Assembly: GCA_945860275.1 (NCBI GenBank)
Contig: CAMAPN010000003.1
Span: forward strand, 1 to 64,000
Origin: Bifidobacterium breve
GTDB taxonomy: Bacteria > Actinomycetota > Actinomycetes > Nanopelagicales > Nanopelagicaceae
DNA length: 64,000 nucleotides
Direction of reading: 5' to 3'
Positions 15,926 to 25,975 of the stretch are shown in pieces. Position numbers and translations under genes: made by a program. The notes below the pieces were generated by a model. It did not search any database. It had not been told where the DNA came from and worked only from the letters and a program-made list of their open reading frames with translations. Every line of letters begins with the position of its first letter. Within the stretch, counting starts at the first letter, position 1.

Positions 15926-17460
15926 GCATCTCGTTTGATACGCAACCACCTCAATTAACGGGGATAGGTTTCCTCCGCTGGATCTGGCGGCAACTTACGA
16001 GTATGCGCACAGCGCTGGTGCTCTTATTGCTTCTTGCGGTTGCTTCAATACCTGGATCGATTTTTCCGCAACGGTCCCAGAGCCCACTACAAGTCAATGA
16101 GTATTACGGCACTAATCCAAGTCTGGCTAAGTGGCTTGATGCTCTTTCGCTCTTTAACGTTTACTCATCTGCATGGTTTAGCGCGATATATATTTTGCTC
16201 TTTATATCTTTGATCGGTTGCGTACTGCCGAGAACGTGGGAACACTTCAAAATGGCGCGTGCACTGCCGCCGATGACACCAAAGAACCTTGAACGCCTTG
16301 AAGAGTTTATCGAATTTCGCACTGGTTTATCCCAAACTCAGACGCTTGATAAAGCAGTCGCGGAATTGAAACGACGCCGATATCGGATTAGAAAACTTTC
16401 GGATTCCGTTGGTGCAGAGAAGGGTTTCATACGCGAGAGCGGCAATCTGCTCTTTCACCTCTCGCTTATCTTGCTCTTAGTAGGAGTAGCTTTCGGATCG
16501 CTGGGTGGCATGCGCGCTGATGTCATCGTGAGCGAGGGCGAGACATTCACAAATGTTGCAACGAGTTACGATTCTTTGAATACCGGCTCACTCTTCTCCA
16601 TCGATGATCTGCCACCTTTTTCGATTAAGGTTGAGAAGTTCACTGCGCAATATGACATCGTGACTAGCGCGCCACTGGATTACACCTTGAATGCAAAAGT
16701 GATCGATTATCCGGGAGCCACTCCTCGAGATGAGATTGTTAAGGTGAATGCGCCACTAACTTTTGGAGATACGCGCGTCTACCTCCAGGCCAACGGATAT
16801 TCACCAATTGTCACTGTTCGAAATAAAGAGGGAGCAGTGGTGCTTCGTGGTGCGATTCCATTTCTTCCACAAGATGGGAACCTGACATCAATAGGCGCGA
16901 TAAAAGTCCCTGATATGCAGCCCCAAATTGGTTTCGTCGCAAAATTCTTGCCGACAGCTGAGCGTACGAAGGAAGCCGGTGGTTTCTCCTCGTATCCGGA
17001 ACCGCTGAAGCCACTTCTTGACCTTGCTGCATGGAGTGGCGATCTCGGCTTGGATTCTGGGATCCCGCAATCGGTCTATCGAATAAACACCGAAAAGCTG
17101 ACGCAAATCGGGTTGGCAGCGTTGAAGCCGGGAGATCGCTGGGAATTACCGGGAGGTGTTGGCTCTATTACCTTTGATGGATTGGCGCCCTGGGTCAATC
17201 TTCAAGTAGTGCGCGATCCAGGAAAGGCATATTCGCTTGCTGGCGCAGTTCTGATTCTTATTGGGTTACTTGTATCACTATTCGGTCGCCGCCACCGGAT
17301 TTGGGTTCGCGTGAGTGAGAATGGTGGAGATACCATCGCTCACATTGCAGGGCTAACGCGTTCACCTGGCTTGGATAATGAAATCAAAACGTTGGCGGCA
17401 ACGCTGCGAAGTGAAGTTGGCAACGAAGGTCATGTTCAGCCAACGGAAGGGAGCGAATGA
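15922..17460 (+). CDS. resB: Cytochrome c biogenesis protein ResB
   Basis: 512 residues from ATG 15922, which overlaps the ccdA stop (ATGA); the longer frame from 15865 would run deep into ccdA. Three N-terminal membrane helices (WRQLTSMRTALVLLLLL, IYILLFISLIGCVLPR, LLFHLSLILLLVGVAFG), a large extracytoplasmic domain of about 260 residues, and a final helix (AGAVLILIGLLVSLFG) match ResB/Ccs1. Together with CcsB it forms the System II haem handling and ligation complex. Confidence 0.93.
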   Translation: MSISFDTQPPQLTGIGFLRWIWRQLTSMRTALVLLLLLAVASIPGSIFPQRSQSPLQVNEYYGTNPSLAKWLDALSLFNVYSSAWFSAIYILLFISLIGCVLPRTWEHFKMARALPPMTPKNLERLEEFIEFRTGLSQTQTLDKAVAELKRRRYRIRKLSDSVGAEKGFIRESGNLLFHLSLILLLVGVAFGSLGGMRADVIVSEGETFTNVATSYDSLNTGSLFSIDDLPPFSIKVEKFTAQYDIVTSAPLDYTLNAKVIDYPGATPRDEIVKVNAPLTFGDTRVYLQANGYSPIVTVRNKEGAVVLRGAIPFLPQDGNLTSIGAIKVPDMQPQIGFVAKFLPTAERTKEAGGFSSYPEPLKPLLDLAAWSGDLGLDSGIPQSVYRINTEKLTQIGLAALKPGDRWELPGGVGSITFDGLAPWVNLQVVRDPGKAYSLAGAVLILIGLLVSLFGRRHRIWVRVSENGGDTIAHIAGLTRSPGLDNEIKTLAATLRSEVGNEGHVQPTEGSE

Positions 17461-18350
17461 TGTCAAAGAGCGATTGGGCATTTCTCTCTAACGACCTTAT
17501 CTACGCAGCCATGGCGGTATGTGCTCTCGCCTTTATCATCTTCGCATATGAATTAGCATGGTCGATTCGCGTTGGCGAAGAGAAGACAACAATTAGTCGT
17601 CGTTCAAAAGTGCTACGCATTGCGCAGTCCTTAACAATTCTTTACTTCTTAATCCTGGTTGTTGCAGTCTTTGCACGCGCCGTTTCCGCAGGACGAGTTC
17701 CGTGGGGAAATATGTATGAGTTCTCCATCACTGGAACACTTGCTTTCACATTCGCTTACCTTGTTGCATCAATCAAATTTGATGTGCAGTGGTTGGGAAT
17801 CCTTATCTCCTTTGCATCACTGCTGACTTTGGGTACCGCAATCACTCTCTTATATGTGCCAAGCGCCCCATTGGTCCCAGCGTTGAAATCAACATGGTTA
17901 GTTATCCATGTTTCTGCCGCAATCATTTCTGGTGGAGTCTTCTTACTTGCCAACTGCATTGCTGGTGCTTATCTAATTTTGGAACGGATCGAGCAGAAAA
18001 ATGAAGGTGCGCGCCCCGGGTGGGCGCTTCGACTGCCTAAATTGGAATCACTTGATCAACTCTCTTATCGATTAGTAGCGCTGGTATTTCCACTCTGGAC
18101 CTTTTCAATCATCGCGGGAGCAATTTGGGCCGAAGCCGCCTGGGGTCGTTACTGGGGTTGGGATCCAAAAGAGACGTGGGCATTTATTACGTGGGTTGGC
18201 TACGCGGCCTATCTACACGCGCGGGTTACTGCAGGATGGAAAGGTCGTCGCGCTGCATGGCTTTGTCTAATTGCCGGGTCGACCTTCCTCTTTAATTATG
18301 TGTACGTGAATATCTGGGGTACTGGTAAACATACCTATTCAGGTTTATAA
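17457..18350 (+). CDS. ccsB: Cytochrome c biogenesis protein CcsB/ResC
   Basis: 297 residues, about eight membrane helices. The haem-handling WWD motif is clear: WGRYWGWDPKETWAFITW near residue 237. Histidines in IHVSAAII and AYLHAR are candidate haem ligands. Partner of ResB in System II cytochrome c synthesis. Its start overlaps the resB stop. The operon ends here; the following gene converges from the other strand. Confidence 0.94.
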   Translation: MMSKSDWAFLSNDLIYAAMAVCALAFIIFAYELAWSIRVGEEKTTISRRSKVLRIAQSLTILYFLILVVAVFARAVSAGRVPWGNMYEFSITGTLAFTFAYLVASIKFDVQWLGILISFASLLTLGTAITLLYVPSAPLVPALKSTWLVIHVSAAIISGGVFLLANCIAGAYLILERIEQKNEGARPGWALRLPKLESLDQLSYRLVALVFPLWTFSIIAGAIWAEAAWGRYWGWDPKETWAFITWVGYAAYLHARVTAGWKGRRAAWLCLIAGSTFLFNYVYVNIWGTGKHTYSGL

Positions 18351-18356
18351 AAAGAG

Positions 18357-18620
18357 TTAGAGATTACGTAAGAAATCCGGATTGTCATCAGGCGGGATGA
18401 TTTTTCGAGGAGGGCGCTTTCGGCCACCATTGCCGCGACCACGCTGCCGACCTAGAACTAACCATGCGATGCTAACAATTGGTGATGGGCTAAAGAGGAC
18501 GATGAGCAATAACCACGCCCACTTTGGAAGTTTCTGCACCTCTTCTTGGGGCGTTCGAGCGCAATCAACAAACGCATAGACAGTGATTGCGATTGAAAGG
18601 AGAAGCAGAATGCGAAGCAT
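18357..18620 (-). CDS. Small membrane protein, PLDc_N type
   Basis: 87 residues with two hydrophobic segments (MLRILLLLSIAITVYAFVDC and WAWLLLIVLFSPSPIVSIAW) and a basic C-terminal tail. This matches the short 'phospholipase D nuclease N-terminal' membrane domain found alone in many actinobacteria; no nuclease domain follows. Function unknown. It has a TATACT leaderless-type promoter of its own although menA lies just upstream on the same strand. Confidence 0.75.
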   Translation of the reverse strand: MLRILLLLSIAITVYAFVDCARTPQEEVQKLPKWAWLLLIVLFSPSPIVSIAWLVLGRQRGRGNGGRKRPPRKIIPPDDNPDFLRNL

Positions 18621-18626
18621 GGCTGG

Positions 18627-18632
18627 AGTATA
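18627..18632 (-). promoter_or_regulatory. -10 hexamer of the PLDc_N gene, leaderless type
   Basis: TATACT on the minus strand, six bases (CCAGCC) before the ATG at 18620. It lies in the 25-base gap after menA. Confidence 0.6.
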
Positions 18633-18645
18633 TAAGAGTTTGCGA

Positions 18646-19512
18646 TTAAGCGCTTAGGGCAAATCCGGCTGCATACATGAGGGCAAAAAGTAGTTGGAAG
18701 AGCGCAGTGCGTTGGAGGAGCGCAATGAGATCTCGACCACCTGCACCTTTGACAACTGTCGCTGCTAGATAAAGTGCAACTGGCAACAAAAGCGCTGTTA
18801 ATGCACACCAAGCTCTATCTATCGAGGTCGCAATTCCCAGCACATTGCTGCCGAGAATTAAGAGCGCGAATAGGATTCGCGTTACTTTCTCACCCATGAG
18901 TACGGCGAGAGTTCGCTTACCAGATTCTGCATCCTTATTTCTATCTCTGAGGTTGTTAAGCACCAAGATTGCACATGCTTGAGCGCCCACTGGAATTGCT
19001 GCCACTATGGCTAGAGTGGTAATCGTTTCGCTCTGTACGAAGTAGGTGCCGAGAACTGCAACGAGACCAAAGAAAATGAAGACAGAAATTTCACCAAGCG
19101 CTCGATATCCGTATGGTCGCTTACCTCCGGTGTACCCCCATGCAGCGAGAATCGAGAGTAAACCAACAAGGATCAACCAGAGCGAAGAACGGAGTGCAAG
19201 TAGCAAGCCAAAGATCCCGGCAAGCGCAAAGAAAAGTAGCGCTGCGGTGAGCACATGTTGTGGCTTTGCCGCGCCACTTCCCACAAGGCGCATCGGGCCA
19301 ACACGATCAGTATCAGTTCCGCGAATTCCATCAGAGTAATCGTTTGAGAAATTAACCCCAATTTGTAGCGATAAGGCAACTAAGAGCGCAAGGAGCGCAT
19401 TGCTCCAGATTGGATATGGAGCAGCGAGCGAAGTGCCAACAATTACTGGCGCGATTGCTGCAGGAAGTGTGCGCAACCGCGCACCGCTCACCCATTCCTT
19501 TATTGTCGCCAT
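18646..19512 (-). CDS. menA: 1,4-dihydroxy-2-naphthoate polyprenyltransferase MenA
   Basis: 288 residues, an integral membrane UbiA-family prenyltransferase. The two Asp-rich sites are NFSNDYSDGIRGTD near residue 55 and NNLRDRNKDAESGKR near 187. It joins the polyprenyl chain to dihydroxynaphthoate, giving demethylmenaquinone. GAGG lies about ten bases before the ATG. It follows menE on the minus strand with a 24-base gap and is probably co-transcribed with it. Confidence 0.94.
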   Translation of the reverse strand: MATIKEWVSGARLRTLPAAIAPVIVGTSLAAPYPIWSNALLALLVALSLQIGVNFSNDYSDGIRGTDTDRVGPMRLVGSGAAKPQHVLTAALLFFALAGIFGLLLALRSSLWLILVGLLSILAAWGYTGGKRPYGYRALGEISVFIFFGLVAVLGTYFVQSETITTLAIVAAIPVGAQACAILVLNNLRDRNKDAESGKRTLAVLMGEKVTRILFALLILGSNVLGIATSIDRAWCALTALLLPVALYLAATVVKGAGGRDLIALLQRTALFQLLFALMYAAGFALSA

Positions 19513-19536
19513 TACAGGTAATCCTCTCGAGACCGC

Positions 19537-20622
19537 TTAGATTCTCTCTGTTGGTTGCGCAGCCTCAAGAGCTGCTAGGTCAATTTTTCCATTCGCTTTC
19601 AGCGGTATCTCAGAGAGTAGTAGTAGTGAACGTGGTGCCGCTACTTTAGCTAGCGATTCTCCGACAAATTTCCTGATTTCTTGAAGCGAAAATTCTGACG
19701 CACGTGATTGTTTACTTGCAAGATCTTTATGTGCCATAACCAATCGAAGTGATTCGCCCCATTCTGGGTCGGGTATCCCTATGACATAAACTTCCATATT
19801 CGGATATCGCTGTTGCACAACTTGTTGCACTTCCTGTGTTGAGATTTTCTCGCCACCAGAGATGATGACGTCATCTGCTCTGCCAGCAATGTGCAGCAGA
19901 CCATTGTTGTCGATGAAGCCGTGGTCACTTGTGACGAACCAATCGCCAACAAATGATTGGTTAGTCGCTCGCTCATTATTGAGATAGCACAGCGCCCGCA
20001 TTGGACCGTTGAGCGAAATTCTTCCCGACTCTTCTATTCGCACTTCGACACCGGGGAGCGCTTTACCATCGTAAATACAACCACCACTCATCTCAGTCAT
20101 GCCATAACTTGTCACAAGTTGTATGCCAACGTCTTTACCTTGCTCAATTAATTGTTCAGGAATTGCCGCTCCACCGATAAGAACTTTCTTTGCACCCCTA
20201 AGTTCATCGAGTGCTTTGCCTGCAAGTTCAATCGCTCGATACAGTTGTGTGGGCACAATCGAGATGAATTGAGCATCAAATGCAACAGGGTCATTGCCTA
20301 AATCGATTGACCGGAGCAATTGATTGATGCCAGCGATGTGATTTAGTGGCAATGAGAGTGACCATTGATCAGTTCCGCTTGCTCCGAGAGCTCGGTTGCT
20401 TAATGAAGAACTACGTTGCAACGCAGATGCACTTAGGGCAACCACTTTGGGTTCTCCAGTTGATCCTCCAGTTTCGATGAGAAGTGCAGCGCTCTCTGGA
20501 ATCTGCGTAAGTGGCAATTGGGTGAGCGCGAGCACGGGGCCGCCTTCGAGAGCGCTTGCGAGCGCATCGCGCAGGCGCAAGGGTTCGACCGCTAAGGGGT
20601 CGATTCGCTCAACATTTCTCAC
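19537..20622 (-). CDS. menE: o-succinylbenzoate-CoA ligase MenE
   Basis: 361 residues, an acyl-adenylating enzyme. The phosphate loop is [15 protein letters not shown] near residue 51; later motifs are [11 protein letters not shown], the [17 protein letters not shown] hinge, and a C-terminal lysine in [13 protein letters not shown]. It activates o-succinylbenzoate as its CoA thioester. The length is short for the superfamily but normal for actinobacterial MenE. The start is GTG 20622, with a leaderless-type -10 box shared back to back with menB. Confidence 0.92.
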   Translation of the reverse strand: MRNVERIDPLAVEPLRLRDALASALEGGPVLALTQLPLTQIPESAALLIETGGSTGEPKVVALSASALQRSSSLSNRALGASGTDQWSLSLPLNHIAGINQLLRSIDLGNDPVAFDAQFISIVPTQLYRAIELAGKALDELRGAKKVLIGGAAIPEQLIEQGKDVGIQLVTSYGMTEMSGGCIYDGKALPGVEVRIEESGRISLNGPMRALCYLNNERATNQSFVGDWFVTSDHGFIDNNGLLHIAGRADDVIISGGEKISTQEVQQVVQQRYPNMEVYVIGIPDPEWGESLRLVMAHKDLASKQSRASEFSLQEIRKFVGESLAKVAAPRSLLLLSEIPLKANGKIDLAALEAAQPTERI

Positions 20623-20627
20623 GCCTC

Positions 20628-20633
20628 TAGGCT
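20628..20633 (+). promoter_or_regulatory. -10 hexamer of menB, leaderless type
   Basis: TAGGCT followed by seven bases (ATCGCCT) and the GTG of menB at 20641. Five of its six bases are shared with the menE box on the other strand, so RNA polymerase cannot occupy both at once. Confidence 0.6.
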
Positions 20634-20634
20634 A
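20629..20634 (-). promoter_or_regulatory. -10 hexamer of menE, leaderless type
   Basis: On the minus strand TAGCCT is followed by six bases (AGAGGC) and the GTG of menE at 20622. It overlaps the menB hexamer; the whole intergenic space is 18 bases. Confidence 0.6.
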
Positions 20635-20640
20635 TCGCCT

Positions 20641-21510
20641 GTGAGTAAACCGATTAAAAGAGAGCCTGGTAGCCGGGAAATCCCGAAGTGGGAACAGGTC
20701 GGGCAGTACAGCGACATCCGCTATGAGCGCGCTGAGGGAATTGCAAAGATAACAATTAATCGTCCTGAGGTGCGTAATGCATTTCGCCCTGAAACCCTTG
20801 CGCAACTTCAAGAGGCTTTCAACATCGCGCGTGATGATGACAGCGTTGGTGTCATCATCTTTACTGGAGAAGGCAGCGAAGCATTTTGTTCCGGTGGCGA
20901 TGTCATGGTGCGCGGTGATGATGGGTATATCGGAAGCGATTCGCTCGGCAAAAAAGGAATCGGACGACTCAACGTTTTAGATCTCCAAATTCAAATTCGC
21001 CGAACTCCAAAACCTGTTATCGCCATGGTTGCCGGTTGGGCAATTGGCGGTGGGCACGTATTGCACGTTGTTTGTGATATCACCGTTGCTGCTGACAATG
21101 CGAAGTTCGGTCAGACCGGTCCCATGGTTGGTTCGTTCGATGGTGGATATGGCGCAGGCCTTTTAGCCGCACATATTGGCCAGAAGAAAGCTCGTGAGAT
21201 TTGGTTTATGTGTCGTCAATATGATGCGCAAGAAGCGCTTGAGATGGGGCTGGTCAACACAGTTGTTCCAGTAGCGGAATTAGAGGCAGAAACTCTTTCG
21301 TGGGCTCGCGAAATGTTGCGCCATTCACCGCTTGCGTTACGACTTCTCAAAGCAGGCCTTAATGCCGCAGATGATGGCCTTGCTGGCGTCCAACAACTTG
21401 CTGGTGATGCAACTCTTCTCTTTTATTTAACGGAAGAGGGGCAAGAAGGAAGAAATGCCTTCCAGGAGAAACGTCCGCCTAATTTTGGTCGTTTTCCAAA
21501 GCGCCCGTAG
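20641..21510 (+). CDS. menB: 1,4-dihydroxy-2-naphthoyl-CoA synthase MenB
   Basis: 289 residues of the crotonase fold. Family motifs include [15 protein letters not shown], the oxyanion-hole region [13 protein letters not shown] near residue 84, [15 protein letters not shown], and the C-terminal [16 protein letters not shown]. It closes the second ring of the naphthoquinone. The GTG start has no ribosome site and lies seven bases after its -10 box. menC follows after two bases. Confidence 0.95.
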   Translation: MSKPIKREPGSREIPKWEQVGQYSDIRYERAEGIAKITINRPEVRNAFRPETLAQLQEAFNIARDDDSVGVIIFTGEGSEAFCSGGDVMVRGDDGYIGSDSLGKKGIGRLNVLDLQIQIRRTPKPVIAMVAGWAIGGGHVLHVVCDITVAADNAKFGQTGPMVGSFDGGYGAGLLAAHIGQKKAREIWFMCRQYDAQEALEMGLVNTVVPVAELEAETLSWAREMLRHSPLALRLLKAGLNAADDGLAGVQQLAGDATLLFYLTEEGQEGRNAFQEKRPPNFGRFPKRP

Positions 21511-21512
21511 CG

Positions 21513-22478
21513 ATGCAACTCAACGAATTACTCTCTCGCGTAGAGGTAATTGGAATTCCTACTCGGACAAATTTTCGCGGCGTACGTATTCGAGAGATAG
21601 CACTGATTAAAGGTGAGCGACGCTGGGGCGAATTCTCGCCTTTCGCAGATTATTCAACGGAGCGAGATGCGCTCTGGCTTCAGGCGGCGCTGGAAGCAGC
21701 TAATCAGAACTTTCCGAAACCATTACGCAATCGTGTTTTGGTAAATGCCACCCTCCCGGAAGTTGCTGTTGAGCGGATAGGTGAAGTGCTCTCCTGGTTC
21801 CCCGGATCATCAACAGTGAAGGTGAAAGTTGGCACTGCAAATGATGAGGAACGCATAGCCGAGGTTTTCAAGATTATTCCCGATGCGCGCCTAAGGTTAG
21901 ATGCCAACGGATTGTTTTCGATTCATCAGGCGCAAGAATTTTTGCTCTCGCTGTACAACAAATATGGGCATCAAATCGAGTATGTAGAACAACCGTGCGC
22001 CTCTCTTGCAGAGAACGGTGCGTTATCGCTCCCTTTCCCGATTGCAATTGATGAGAATCTTCGACTTGGTGATGAAATTCATGAAATCAATAAAGTTGCT
22101 GATGTAGTGATTGTTAAAGTTGCCCCGCTAGGAGGAATCAAGCGCGCTTTGAATGTAATCGCACAATTAGATAAGCCAGTAGTTATCTCTTCTGCGTTAG
22201 AAAGTAGCGCCGGATTATCAGCAGGGGTCGCACTTGCAGCTCATCTTGCGGAAGATGTCATATGTGGCCTTGGTACTGCCGCACTACTTGATGGTGACAT
22301 CACCAAGAATTCATTACTTCCCTTAAATGGCGCAGTAACTGTTGAAGAGATTGACGTTGATTTGGAATCAGTTGCTAGATATCGACTTCCGCAAGAGCGT
22401 ATCGATTGGTGGCATAATCGCATTACTACTGCTTATAAAAGTATTGAAAGTGAAAATGAGCGAGAGGAGTTGATATGA
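21513..22478 (+). CDS. menC: o-succinylbenzoate synthase MenC
   Basis: 321 residues of the enolase superfamily. The KVKVGTANDEE lysine motif near residue 105, metal ligands in RLDANGLF, YVEQPCA and AIDENLRLGDE, and the second lysine in VIVKVAPLGGI fit MenC. It dehydrates SHCHC to o-succinylbenzoate. It starts two bases after menB and overlaps menD by four bases. Confidence 0.93.
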   Translation: MQLNELLSRVEVIGIPTRTNFRGVRIREIALIKGERRWGEFSPFADYSTERDALWLQAALEAANQNFPKPLRNRVLVNATLPEVAVERIGEVLSWFPGSSTVKVKVGTANDEERIAEVFKIIPDARLRLDANGLFSIHQAQEFLLSLYNKYGHQIEYVEQPCASLAENGALSLPFPIAIDENLRLGDEIHEINKVADVVIVKVAPLGGIKRALNVIAQLDKPVVISSALESSAGLSAGVALAAHLAEDVICGLGTAALLDGDITKNSLLPLNGAVTVEEIDVDLESVARYRLPQERIDWWHNRITTAYKSIESENEREELI

Positions 22479-24106
22479 CTGAGTCAAATTACACCCCCTC
22501 TCCAGTCTTAGGAGAAGTAATCGTCGACCAACTCATTCGCTCTGGCGTGCGCGAGGCAGTTATCGCGCCAGGTTCGCGCAATGCGCCGCTGACTATGGCG
22601 CTCTGGCGGGCAGCTGAAGAAAAGCGCATCCGGTTACATTCGCGTATCGATGAACGAAGCGCTGCATTTCTTGCCTTAGGAATTGCAAAAGCAACAGGAG
22701 CGCCGACGCCAGTAATCTGTACTAGCGGCAGCGCTGCGGCAAATTTCTATCCTGCGCTACTCGAAGCGCACCATAGCCAGCATCCACTGATAGCAATCAC
22801 GGCAGATCGCCCAGCACGGTTATGGCAGACCGGGGCAAACCAAACGACTATGCAATTAGGAATGTTCCCTGCTGCAATCTCGCATACAGTGAATATCTCC
22901 GCATCAGGAAGCGAACGTGGGCAAGTGCGAAACTGGCGTATAGAGATTGCGCAATGCTTAGCGAGAAAAAAACCAGCGCATATCAACGTCGAATTTGATG
23001 AACCATTAGTGGGTTCGCTCGACTGGAGCGAAGCGCTTGACGCAGAGATAGACCCCATCGCCACGCAGAGTTTCCCAGCACGACCGCTCCAGAACTATCA
23101 CCCGCATGGCGTCATTCTTTTAGGACACGATCGAGCGGGGATTTCGCCCGCAGATATATCGACGATGTCAGAAACACTCGGCTGGCCGATTTTAAGTGAA
23201 GACCCATTGTCAGGTCTTCACGTTGTTGCGCACGCTTCATTGATTCTCTCGGATGAGAAGAGAAGAAGTGAGTTAAAACCTGAGGTTGCAATGGTGATTG
23301 GTCGATTGACCTTGACTCGTGCCGTAAGCGCGTATCTAGCACTTGCAGAGCGCGTTGTTATTGTTGATTCTCGAACAGATGAGATTGATATCGAACGTGA
23401 AGGTGATGAACTCCATCTAACCCTTCCGACTTTGGAAAAACAGAGCACAATTCAGCGCGATGCTTCATGGAGTGCAAAATTCACTAGCCTCGCTGAGAAG
23501 ATTTCACATCGACTACCAGCACTTCTGCCGCAATGGTCTGAACCAACTGCAGTGGTGGCAACAGCGCAAGAGATCCCTTCAGATTCTGCGCTCTTTGTTG
23601 CATCATCACGTCCGATTCGTGACATTGAAGCATTCGCCATTCCACGTACCGGCATTGAAACTTTTGCCAATAGAGGTTTAGCAGGAATCGATGGGAATGT
23701 CTCTACTGCTTTTGGGATTGCACTAGCACGTAAGCGCACCTATGCAATCGTGGGCGACTTAGCTTTTCTGCATGACATTAATGGATTGTTGATCGGGCCG
23801 GAAGAGACCAGACCCAATCTCACCTTTATTGTGATTGCAAATGATGGTGGTGGAATATTCTCTACCTTGCCGCAGAGCGATGTACCTGGTTTCGAGAAGA
23901 TTTTTGGAACGCCGCATGGACGCGATCTTGTTGCTATTGCCGAAAGCTATGGCATTTCTTCATTAGGAGTTCACACGCATGAGGCGCTTGTTGCACAACT
24001 AGCAAGAAGTGGCGAGGGAATTCGTGTGATTGTGGCGCGCATGCCAGAGCGAACAGCGAATGCAGAACTGTTGAAAGAGATTACGCGCTCTCTAGCGCTT
24101 CTCTAA
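22475..24106 (+). CDS. menD: SEPHCHC synthase MenD
   Basis: 543 residues, a thiamine-diphosphate enzyme. The N-terminal APGSRNAPLTMAL and the cofactor glutamate region RIDERSAAFLALG match MenD; the diphosphate-binding stretch is VGDLAFLHDINGLL to IANDGGGIF near residue 450. It condenses isochorismate with 2-oxoglutarate. The ATG overlaps menC by four bases. Its last 26 bases overlap the convergent menF gene. Confidence 0.95.
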   Translation: MTESNYTPSPVLGEVIVDQLIRSGVREAVIAPGSRNAPLTMALWRAAEEKRIRLHSRIDERSAAFLALGIAKATGAPTPVICTSGSAAANFYPALLEAHHSQHPLIAITADRPARLWQTGANQTTMQLGMFPAAISHTVNISASGSERGQVRNWRIEIAQCLARKKPAHINVEFDEPLVGSLDWSEALDAEIDPIATQSFPARPLQNYHPHGVILLGHDRAGISPADISTMSETLGWPILSEDPLSGLHVVAHASLILSDEKRRSELKPEVAMVIGRLTLTRAVSAYLALAERVVIVDSRTDEIDIEREGDELHLTLPTLEKQSTIQRDASWSAKFTSLAEKISHRLPALLPQWSEPTAVVATAQEIPSDSALFVASSRPIRDIEAFAIPRTGIETFANRGLAGIDGNVSTAFGIALARKRTYAIVGDLAFLHDINGLLIGPEETRPNLTFIVIANDGGGIFSTLPQSDVPGFEKIFGTPHGRDLVAIAESYGISSLGVHTHEALVAQLARSGEGIRVIVARMPERTANAELLKEITRSLALL

Positions 24107-25313
24107 TTGGTAGAAGTTTTGCCTGACTCTCTGCATATTCTTTTGCAGGATCTGACCCTTGCACGATGCCACAGCCAGCGAATAAGCGAATCTCACGTGC
24201 ATTCGCAGGATTGATTTGCGCGCAACGGAGGGCAATGCCGATCTCTCCCTCACCTTTACTATCAATCCACCCAACAGGTCCGGCATATCGTCCGCGCGAC
24301 ATGTCTTCAACCTCCTTAATCACGCGTTGCGCGGCCGGACGGGGCGTACCGCAGACGGCAGCCGAGGGGTGTAACTCACGGACAACGGTGAAAAGATCTG
24401 CTGGCGCAAGTGAATCTGTCAGGACGCCCGTGACATCTGTTGCCAGATGCATGACATTTGAAAGATGCAAGACAAATGGCGTCTCAGGAACATTTGTAGA
24501 GGAACAGAATGGCGCAAGAGTTTGCGCGACCGAATCCACTGCGTATTCATGTTCTTCAAGATCTTTCGATGAGCGAGCAAGTGAGGCAGCTAGCGCTAAG
24601 TCGCGCTCATCATCGCCAGTACGTTGAATGGTTCCGGCAAGAATTCGCGAGGTAACCAATCCCTTATTTAATCGTACGAGAAGTTCAGGTGTGGCGCCAA
24701 CGAGATTGGCTACTGAGAAGATCCAAGTCGAACTGTAATTTTCAGCGAGCTTTCCCATGATGTGTCGGGAATCAAAAGGCAAATCAGATTGCGCGACTAA
24801 ATCTCGGGCAAGAACTACCTTAGAAATTTCACCGCTATGAATTTTCGCCAGCGCTTTACCAACATTTATCTCCCATTGAGTAGGTGAGATTGCACCACCC
24901 ACCCAGCTCAAATTTAACGGTGCCTCTGGTTTGACTCCTGGTTGTAGTTCAGGTGCGTTCTCGTCACCAAACCATGTAATCCAGGTGCGACCATTGCGTT
25001 GACCGACGAGCACTTTCGGAATTATCGCAACGCTTACTTCATCTGCATCGAAAGTCCCAGAGAGGAAAAGTAGCGGGCCGGTGCCGAACTTCTTAACTTC
25101 ATCGTGAATCGTGAAGTGCGCGCAGCGCTCACGCCACCAGAGTCGAATCCTTTCAAAGCGATCTGCACCCGCCACCTCAAGACGATCAAACTCTCCCCAA
25201 CCAACTAACCCATCGCCACCACGTACCCATGCCAGGGCAGAGCTATCGGGAAGTAGCGAGAGTAAATTCTGTGCTTCGCTTACTTCGATGGTGTGTACTG
25301 ATGTTGATTTCAC
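24081..25313 (-). CDS. menF: Isochorismate synthase MenF
   Basis: 410 residues of the chorismate-binding family. Key motifs are VGKALAKIHSGEISKVVLA near residue 175, LAGTIQRTGDDERD, EEHEYAVDSV-like helix, HPSAAVCGTPR and GRYAGPVGWIDSKGEG. It turns chorismate into isochorismate at the start of menaquinone synthesis. Although it serves the same pathway as menD, it is on the opposite strand, overlapping the bioY stop by four bases, so it is expressed from the bioY promoter. Confidence 0.92.
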   Translation of the reverse strand: MKSTSVHTIEVSEAQNLLSLLPDSSALAWVRGGDGLVGWGEFDRLEVAGADRFERIRLWWRERCAHFTIHDEVKKFGTGPLLFLSGTFDADEVSVAIIPKVLVGQRNGRTWITWFGDENAPELQPGVKPEAPLNLSWVGGAISPTQWEINVGKALAKIHSGEISKVVLARDLVAQSDLPFDSRHIMGKLAENYSSTWIFSVANLVGATPELLVRLNKGLVTSRILAGTIQRTGDDERDLALAASLARSSKDLEEHEYAVDSVAQTLAPFCSSTNVPETPFVLHLSNVMHLATDVTGVLTDSLAPADLFTVVRELHPSAAVCGTPRPAAQRVIKEVEDMSRGRYAGPVGWIDSKGEGEIGIALRCAQINPANAREIRLFAGCGIVQGSDPAKEYAESQAKLLPIREALESA

Positions 25314-25903
25314 GAACGACGCTTATCCACCACTCGCCAAATTGTTGGAAGAGCAGTTGCTGCGATTGCGAGCTTGAGCGCTTCACCAAAAATGAAAGGT
25401 GTAAGTCCAGCGTTTATCGTCCAGGACCAATCTTTACCAGTTGACTGTTGCAACCAGAATAAACCTGGCGCAAAAATAACTACTTGCCCAACTAGCATCG
25501 CAAGTAGCGCGGTTGGTAACTTCTTATCCCACTTTTTTGAAGCGAGAAAACTTAAGACCACGGTTGCAAGGAACATTCCCACGAGATATCCACCCGTAGG
25601 TCCGACGAATTTAGCTAAGCCATGTCCTTGTTGGGAGAAAACTGGTGCACCAGCGATACCAATTCCAAGATAGAGCGCAAAAGTTGTAGCACCGAGCGCC
25701 CGTCCATAGCTGGCTCCAATAAGTAGCGCACCCAGAGTTTGACCAGTGACTGGCACGGGTGATCCAGGGATTGGCAGCGCGATCTGTGCCATCACTGCCA
25801 AGAAGGCGACGCCACCGAGTGCGAGAGCGCTATTGGTGAGCAGGGTGCTCTTCGGGAAAATCGCAGCGCGGAGCGAGTGGGGGGTTGCAGGGATCGTGGT
25901 CAC
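25310..25903 (-). CDS. bioY: Biotin transporter S component BioY
   Basis: 197 residues from GTG 25903, eight bases after AGGAGG; the in-frame ATG at 25957 would put that site inside the gene. Six membrane helices and BioY motifs are seen: [21 protein letters not shown] near the N-terminus, and [11 protein letters not shown]. BioY binds biotin and works alone or with an ECF energising module; no such ATPase genes lie nearby. Its presence suggests dependence on external biotin. menF starts inside its stop codon. Confidence 0.9.
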   Translation of the reverse strand: MTTIPATPHSLRAAIFPKSTLLTNSALALGGVAFLAVMAQIALPIPGSPVPVTGQTLGALLIGASYGRALGATTFALYLGIGIAGAPVFSQQGHGLAKFVGPTGGYLVGMFLATVVLSFLASKKWDKKLPTALLAMLVGQVVIFAPGLFWLQQSTGKDWSWTINAGLTPFIFGEALKLAIAATALPTIWRVVDKRRS

Positions 25904-25975
25904 AGTTTCTGCCTCCTTCGGTTGGAAAATCAGCTCGATTGGCATCCGAGCGTACACACCATAAAGATGTACCCC

